Shown here piece by piece: positions 58,905 through 64,000 of a DNA stretch of 64,000 nucleotides; within the stretch, counting starts at the first letter, position 1, and each line of letters starts with the position of its first letter. Location of the stretch: positions 579,902 through 643,901 of the forward strand of contig NZ_KB889965.1 of NCBI RefSeq assembly GCF_000372865.1, read 5' to 3'. Origin of the DNA: Methylosarcina fibrata AML-C10 (GTDB lineage: Bacteria > Pseudomonadota > Gammaproteobacteria > Methylococcales > Methylomonadaceae). The notes under the pieces are model-generated. The model made no database searches. It was not told where the DNA came from and saw only the letters and a list, made by a program, of their open reading frames with translations. The position numbers and the translations under genes are program-made.

Positions 58905-59889
58905 AGGGAGATGTCGGTTTGTATTTTGAGATAGCCTCGCTTAATTGAAAAACAGCCATGGCGTACAAGGGGCTGTGGTTGTAGCGGGTGATGACATAGA
59001 AATTATCGAAAGCAGCCCATAGTTCATCGCCATGTTCTTGTTCAAAAGCAAGCAGTTTGATCTTACTGTTTAAAGGCGGATACCCTGAAATTTCAACATG
59101 GGCCGATTGTAACTCTTCAATTATTAAATCCGGCTTAAGGTTGCCGTTTAATTTCGATTTGTAAAAATCCCCGGATGCCTTCGCCGGCATCGCAACCGGC
59201 TGGCCCGGTTGCCAGCCGTGACGGGAAAAATAATTGGCGATGCTGGCGATGACGTCGTTCGTGTTGCGCCAGATGTCGCGCCGGCCGTCCCGGTCGAAAT
59301 CGGCCGAATACGAGCGGAAACTGCTCGGCATGAATTGCGGCATGCCCATTGCGCCGGCGTAGGAGCCGACAGGCTTCAGGGGATTCATATTTTCTTCCCG
59401 GCAAAGCAGTAAAAAATTTTCAAGTTCGCCGGTAAAAAAACGGCTGCGGGGAGGATAGGCGAACGCCAGCGTCGTCAGAGCATCGATGACTCGATAGTTG
59501 CCGGTTTTTTGGCCGTAACGGGTCTCCACTCCCAAAATCGCGACAATGATCGGCGCCGGAACGCCGTATCGACGTTCCACGGCGGCCAGGGCGTCCGCAT
59601 TTTCCCGCCAGAATCGGGCGCCTTCGAGAATCCTGGATTCGGTCAGAAAGATCTTCCGGTATTTATACCAGGGCATTTTTTCCGCCGGCGAGGCGATGCG
59701 AACGAGAATCTCCGGTTTTAATTCGACCGAAAGGAACAGATCGTCCAGAGCGGCTTCGTCGAAATGATGTTTGAGGCTCATTTCCCGGATGAAAACGTCC
59801 GCCGGCCGGGTTTTCTCCGGCGCGCAGGCAACGCAAAACAAAGCGGCGCAGCTCAGAATAACGGGGGTCAGGTTGCTTGTCGGTTTCAT
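58897..59889 (-). CDS. mltB: Membrane-bound lytic transglycosylase B
   Basis: 330 residues. Lipobox-like LFCVAC near residue 22. Catalytic Glu in ILGVETRYGQKTGNYRVIDAL, then AGAMGMPQFMPSSFRSYSADFDRDGRRDIW, the MltB signature. ATG 59889 overlaps the rodA stop. The frame is open upstream through rodA in another reading, which is not used. Confidence 0.93.
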   Translation of the reverse strand: MKPTSNLTPVILSCAALFCVACAPEKTRPADVFIREMSLKHHFDEAALDDLFLSVELKPEILVRIASPAEKMPWYKYRKIFLTESRILEGARFWRENADALAAVERRYGVPAPIIVAILGVETRYGQKTGNYRVIDALTTLAFAYPPRSRFFTGELENFLLLCREENMNPLKPVGSYAGAMGMPQFMPSSFRSYSADFDRDGRRDIWRNTNDVIASIANYFSRHGWQPGQPVAMPAKASGDFYKSKLNGNLKPDLIIEELQSAHVEISGYPPLNSKIKLLAFEQEHGDELWAAFDNFYVITRYNHSPLYAMAVFQLSEAISKYKPTSPYE

Positions 59890-61016
59890 TGAAGGCTGAA
59901 TTTCCGGTGAGTGTGAATGGACATGAGGATGCCGAAGCCGGCCAGCAAGGTGACGATCGAGGTGCCGCCGTAACTGATCAGCGGCAACGGTACGCCGACC
60001 ACCGGCAAAATGCCGATGACCATGCCGATGTTGACGAAAACGTAGACGAAAAAGGTGAAGGCCAGGCTGCCGGCCAATAAGCGGCTGTAGCTGTCGCGCG
60101 CCTGTGCGGCGATGTACAGACAGCGTCCGATGATCAGCAGATACAGGATCAACAGGCCCAGGCAGCCGAACAGGCCGAATTCTTCGGCGAACACGGCAAA
60201 AATGAAATCCGTGGAGCTTTCGGGCAAAAAATCCAGTTCGGATTGCGTGCTGCCGAGCCAGCCCTTGCCGTACACGCCGCCGGAACCGATCGCGATCTTG
60301 GATTGAATGATGTGATAGCCGCGGCCCAGAGGATCGGCTTCGGGATTCAGCAGAGTGACTACCCGCGCTCGCTGATAGTCGTGCATGAAGTGCCAGATGA
60401 CGGGAGTCGAGGCGCCGATGACGGAAAAAATCGCCAGAATGAATTTCCAGGAGAGTCCGGAAAAAAACAGCACCGCGGCGCCGGAGCTGGCCACCAGCAG
60501 GGCCGTTCCCAGGTCGGGCTGTTTGGCGATTAACAGCGTCGGCACGATGATCAGGAGGCCGGCGATCAGCAATTGTTTGGTTTTCGGCGGAAACTGGTGT
60601 TCGGCCAGATACCAAGCGATCATCATCGGCGTAGTGATTTTGATCATCTCCGAAGGCTGGAAGCGGAAAAAACCCAAATCCAGCCATCTTTGCGCTCCTT
60701 TGCCGATTTTTCCCATGATCAGAACCGCGACGAGCAGTACCACGCCGATGCTGAACAGTTCCGCCGAATACCGTTTGAATTGGTTGGGATGCACGTGTGC
60801 CAGCGCCGTCATCAGCAGGAACGCCAGGCCGATACGGGCCGCCTGGCGCAGCAATACGTCCATGTCCTGTCCGCCTGCGCTGTACAGGATCACGAAGCTC
60901 AAAAGGGCGGTGAACAGCAGACAGATGAATAAAGGAATGTCGATGTGAAGTTTTCTGAGAATACTGCCGAGAAGCGACGGAGAGTGAAAATGTTTATGCT
61001 GGATTTCAGTTCTCAT
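59886..61016 (-). CDS. rodA: Peptidoglycan glycosyltransferase RodA
   Basis: 376 residues, SEDS family, about 10 transmembrane segments. Signature GAQRWLDLGFFRFQPSE, catalytic Asp region KQPDLGTA, and C-terminal PVVGVPLPLISYGGTS. ATG 61016 is used (MRTEIQHKHFHSPS); it overlaps the mrdA end by 11 bases. Polymerises glycan for lateral growth with PBP2. Confidence 0.94.
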   Translation of the reverse strand: MRTEIQHKHFHSPSLLGSILRKLHIDIPLFICLLFTALLSFVILYSAGGQDMDVLLRQAARIGLAFLLMTALAHVHPNQFKRYSAELFSIGVVLLVAVLIMGKIGKGAQRWLDLGFFRFQPSEMIKITTPMMIAWYLAEHQFPPKTKQLLIAGLLIIVPTLLIAKQPDLGTALLVASSGAAVLFFSGLSWKFILAIFSVIGASTPVIWHFMHDYQRARVVTLLNPEADPLGRGYHIIQSKIAIGSGGVYGKGWLGSTQSELDFLPESSTDFIFAVFAEEFGLFGCLGLLILYLLIIGRCLYIAAQARDSYSRLLAGSLAFTFFVYVFVNIGMVIGILPVVGVPLPLISYGGTSIVTLLAGFGILMSIHTHRKFSLQ

Positions 61017-62850
61017 GGTTTTCCTGCAGGTATTGCTTGATGACTTTCGCGGCGATCGGCGCTGCGACCGAACCGCCGTGTCCGCCGTGTTCGACGACCA
61101 CGGCCACCGCAATTTTGGGATCGTCGGCCGGAGCGAACGCGATGAACAAGGCATGATCGCGCAGTTTGAAGTCGATTTCGTTTTCGTTGTATTTGGCGTT
61201 CTGCTTGATGCCGAAAACCTGGGCCGTGCCGGTCTTGCCGGCGATTTGATAGGGAATGTCCCGGCCGATGCTTCTCGCCGTGCCGCCGCCGCCATGCACG
61301 ACGTTGATCATGCCGTTAATGATTTCATTAACGTTATTTTTATCCAGAGGAATGACTTTGGCGTGAGTTTCAGGCCCCGGCCGGGTGCCGTTCGGGGTGG
61401 CGATCTTGTCCACCAGATGCGGCGTGACGACCTTGCCGTTGTTCGCCAAGGTCGCGGTCGCCCTGGCCAGTTGCAGCGGCGTGACCTGGTGATAGCCCTG
61501 GCCGATGCCGGTAATCAGCGTTTCGCCGGGGTACCAGTCCTGATTCTTTTTCTTTCGCTTCCATTCCTTTGAAGGCAATAAACCGGGCTTTTCGCCCACC
61601 AGATCGATGCCGGATTTTTCACCGAAACCGAATTGCTGAAGGAAATCGTGCATGTGATTGATGCCCAGCATCGAGGCCAGACGATAGAAATAAACGTCGC
61701 AGGATTGCGTAATCGCGGTGCTCATGTTTACCGTGCCGTGGCCGCCTTTTTTCCAGTCGCGGTACTTGTGACTGACGCCGGGCAGTTGATAAAAGCCGGG
61801 ACAGAACAAACCCTGATGAGCATGGATGACGTCGTATTCCAGTCCGGCCAGAGCGATGAACGGCTTCATCGTGGAGCCCGGAGGATACAGTCCCCGCAAG
61901 GCCCGGTTATAGAGCGGTTGATCCTCCGAGGCTTGCAGTTCGCGATAGGCGTCGCTGCCGATGCCGACCACGAACGGATTCGGATCGAAGCCGGGACGGC
62001 TGACAAAGACCAGGACGCCGCCTGTCTTGATGTCGATCGCCACGACGGCGCCGCTGTAAAAATCGAGCGCGTCATAGGCCGTTTTCTGCAGATCGACGTC
62101 CAGAGTCAGATAGAGGTTGGCTCCCGGCGTCGGCTGGACCTCGTTGAGCGTATTGAGCAGGCGTGCCTGAACGTTCGTCTCGATTTCCGCATAGCCGGTT
62201 TTGCCGTGCAGTTCGGTCTCGTAGGATTTTTCGATGCCGAGTTTGCCCATGTGGGTCGAGCCGCGGTATTCGGAAATGGGCAGATCCTTGAGCTCGTCCT
62301 CGCTGATGCGGCCGACGTAGCCGATCACGTGGGACGCCAGGTCGTTGTAAGGGTAATGCCGGACCAGATGGGTTTGAATGTCGACTCCGGGAAAATAAGG
62401 CCGGACTACCGCGAATTTGGCCAGTTCTTCGTCGCTCATGTTCGACAGTAACGGCGTCGGCACGAACCGTTTCTGGCGCTTCCGGAGTTTCTGGTAGAGC
62501 TCGATTTTTTCGTCCGGAATGTCGAGCAGAACCTGAAGCCGCTTCAGGGTGTCTTCGAGGTCGCTGATTTGTTCGGGAATCAGTTCCAGACTGAAGGAGG
62601 TCGTATCGTCGGCCAGAATCCGGCCTTTTCTGTCGTAGATGATGCCCCGGGTCGGCACCAGCGGCACCAGTTTGACGCTGTTTTCCTTGGCCAGCGTGGC
62701 ATAGTGCTCGTGGCCCACGATCTGCAGATAAACCAGCCGGACGATCAAGCCGGTCGTCAACAGGCCGATGAGAACGAGCGAGGCAATGATGCGGCCCAGA
62801 AAAAGACGGTCTTCGACTGCATTGTCTTTAATGGAATAAATGCGGGACAT
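61006..62850 (-). CDS. mrdA: Penicillin-binding protein 2
   Basis: 614 residues. One N-terminal transmembrane helix (LGRIIASLVLIGLLTTGLIV), dimerisation region, and transpeptidase domain with SxxK in PGSTMKPFIALAG near 330, SxN in QSCDVYF-type region and KTG in IAGKTGTAQVFG near 545. Cross-links peptidoglycan in the elongasome with RodA. Confidence 0.95.
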   Translation of the reverse strand: MSRIYSIKDNAVEDRLFLGRIIASLVLIGLLTTGLIVRLVYLQIVGHEHYATLAKENSVKLVPLVPTRGIIYDRKGRILADDTTSFSLELIPEQISDLEDTLKRLQVLLDIPDEKIELYQKLRKRQKRFVPTPLLSNMSDEELAKFAVVRPYFPGVDIQTHLVRHYPYNDLASHVIGYVGRISEDELKDLPISEYRGSTHMGKLGIEKSYETELHGKTGYAEIETNVQARLLNTLNEVQPTPGANLYLTLDVDLQKTAYDALDFYSGAVVAIDIKTGGVLVFVSRPGFDPNPFVVGIGSDAYRELQASEDQPLYNRALRGLYPPGSTMKPFIALAGLEYDVIHAHQGLFCPGFYQLPGVSHKYRDWKKGGHGTVNMSTAITQSCDVYFYRLASMLGINHMHDFLQQFGFGEKSGIDLVGEKPGLLPSKEWKRKKKNQDWYPGETLITGIGQGYHQVTPLQLARATATLANNGKVVTPHLVDKIATPNGTRPGPETHAKVIPLDKNNVNEIINGMINVVHGGGGTARSIGRDIPYQIAGKTGTAQVFGIKQNAKYNENEIDFKLRDHALFIAFAPADDPKIAVAVVVEHGGHGGSVAAPIAAKVIKQYLQENHEN

Positions 62851-62863
62851 GATCGATCGTTAT

Positions 62864-63352
62864 TCAACCGAGCCGCTTGGTCAGGCGAACAAACCTGAGT
62901 GCGGTATACACCAGAGGCCAGCACAGAGTGCCGGTAAACACGGGCAGCCAGAACGTGCCCTTGAGCTGAGCCGGATGCTGGGCGTTTTTAATGAAGAACA
63001 GCAGTAGTTGGGACAGTAGCAGGCAGAAAAAGATGAACAACGCTTGCTGGATAATGGGAAACTGCCTGAGGCGCTTGTGCAGTTTCAGGCAAAGATAGAT
63101 GACCAGGGAATATGCCAGCGCATACTGGCCGAGCAGCTTGCCGGTCAGCACGTCGGTGAGCAGCCCGAAGGTCCAGGCGTGGAAGATGCCGACCCGTTCG
63201 GGAACGGCCAACGACCAGTAAATCAGGGACAGAAGCACCCAATCCGGATTGAACAGGCTTGCCAACTCGGGCAAGGGCAGAATGCGCAGTGCCATCGCCA
63301 GAACGAGAGTGAAAATGATCCGGTAAAAACCGTAAGAACTACTGCCCCTCAT
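62864..63352 (-). CDS. mreD: Rod shape-determining protein MreD
   Basis: 162 residues with five transmembrane segments. MALRILPLPELASLFNPDWVLLSLIYWSLAVPERVG near residues 20-55 is the MreD pattern. Its start overlaps the mreC stop by 14 bases. Confidence 0.92.
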   Translation of the reverse strand: MRGSSSYGFYRIIFTLVLAMALRILPLPELASLFNPDWVLLSLIYWSLAVPERVGIFHAWTFGLLTDVLTGKLLGQYALAYSLVIYLCLKLHKRLRQFPIIQQALFIFFCLLLSQLLLFFIKNAQHPAQLKGTFWLPVFTGTLCWPLVYTALRFVRLTKRLG

Positions 63353-64000
63353 GCGTGGGATTCTCCTGTTCGTTTGGGGCTGGCTTGGGGCTCAGCGGAA
63401 TCGGGGTGGAATCGCTCCAGACGATCATCAGTTCCCGGTTGCGGTCCAGCAAGGCTTTGGGCGTGGCAGTCACCGTGGCGAACGGCTTGTTGTTCTGCGA
63501 GGTGAATTCGTCCACGACCGCGACCGGATAACCCTGCGGGAAGGTGCCGCCAAGACCCGACGTGATCAACAAGTCTCCGGGACGGATGTCGGCATTGTTC
63601 GGGAGATAAGGCAGGTTGAGGCGGTTTATCTGGCCGCTGCCGACCGCGATGGTCAACAGGCCGTTGCGATTGACCTGGACGGGAATGGCGTGGTTGGGGT
63701 CGGTGATCAGCATGATTTCCGAGCTGAACGGCAGAGCCCGGAACACCTGACCGACGACGCCGTTGGCGTCCATGACCGGCTGCTGGGGATGCACGCCGAA
63801 GCGAGTGCCTTTATTGACCACCACGATGTGTTCATAAGGCGCCATGTTGACCGACAGCAATTCGGCGACCAGGACTTTTTCACCGAGCTTGAAGGAGTTT
63901 TCCAGCAGGGCGCGCAAGCGGATGTTTTCCTTTTCCAGCGCGGCCAGTTTGAGCAGACGGGTCTGATGAATGAGCCGTTCCTCATGCAGCCTGCGGTTCT
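63339..64000 (-). CDS. mreC: Rod shape-determining protein MreC, C-terminal part (5' end outside window)
   Basis: Open from the window end to a stop at 63339, about 220 residues. The end of the coiled coil (RRLHEERLIHQTRLLKLAAL, then EKENIRLRALL) leads into the two beta domains (VAELLSVNMAPYEHIVVVNKGTRFGVHPQQPV and GDLLITSGLGGTFPQGYPVAVV). The N-terminal membrane anchor lies beyond base 64000. Confidence 0.94.
   Translation of the reverse strand, partial: NRRLHEERLIHQTRLLKLAALEKENIRLRALLENSFKLGEKVLVAELLSVNMAPYEHIVVVNKGTRFGVHPQQPVMDANGVVGQVFRALPFSSEIMLITDPNHAIPVQVNRNGLLTIAVGSGQINRLNLPYLPNNADIRPGDLLITSGLGGTFPQGYPVAVVDEFTSQNNKPFATVTATPKALLDRNRELMIVWSDSTPIPLSPKPAPNEQENPTHEGQ

Noticed and set aside
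58897-60687. 596-residue MltB with an extra domain
   Set aside because: The Arg/His-rich upstream part is an out-of-frame reading of rodA; ATG 59889 gives a normal lipoprotein start.

Overview
The window reads as chromosome of a gammaproteobacterium with moderately high GC. It carries the lipoate cluster ybeD-lipB-lipA, the elongation cluster mreC-mreD-mrdA-rodA-mltB-rlpA, biosynthetic arginine decarboxylase with spermidine synthase, UbiK, ComM and CysM. The gene set would suit an environmental, possibly methanotrophic (Methylococcales-like) bacterium. That lineage call is an inference from overall gene content; no methane-oxidation gene lies in the window.

Layout. 1-11.5 kb: housekeeping genes on the + strand (mnmA end, purB, a nucleoside-recognition membrane protein, mtaB, a Crp/Fnr regulator, cysM), then a YdbH-like envelope protein with a lipid-anchored YdbL (DUF1318) partner, then rlmD. 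11.5-18 kb: a decayed type I restriction-modification operon on the - strand. hsdM is open, hsdS carries an internal deletion plus a stop, and hsdR carries two frameshifts and two stops. A REP-associated tyrosine transposase (RAYT) gene sits between hsdS and hsdR, and REP-like palindromes lie inside the reading frames. 18-21.4 kb: sorAB sulfite dehydrogenase, a Nudix hydrolase and a sugar dehydrogenase. 21.5-27 kb: htpX, a flippase, an AI-2E family exporter, an OmpA-type lipoprotein with a long GYPQQ repeat tail, and a small membrane protein. 27-34.4 kb: hydrolase, hydroxyacid dehydrogenase, speA, speE, ubiK, comM. 34.5-36.4 kb: a complete IS4-family element abutting a helicase gene remnant.

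37-41 kb holds the most distinctive system: a membrane-anchored Ser/Thr kinase, a PP2C phosphatase and an FHA-transmembrane-trypsin-like protease in one operon. It looks like a phosphorylation circuit that could gate an extracytoplasmic protease. 41.6-49.3 kb: rsgA, an M48 protease, orn, an internally duplicated CrcB with DUF190, serS, proS and rnk, followed by a decayed partial copy of the proS 5' end. 49.7-52.8 kb: an AT-rich, probably transferred AlgI/AlgX-like O-acetylation pair. 53-54 kb: small unknown genes and short repeats. 54-64 kb: lipA, lipB, ybeD, a D-amino-acid aminotransferase, dacC, rlpA, mltB, rodA, mrdA, mreD and mreC (cut by the window end), all on the - strand and dedicated to lipoylation and cell-wall elongation.
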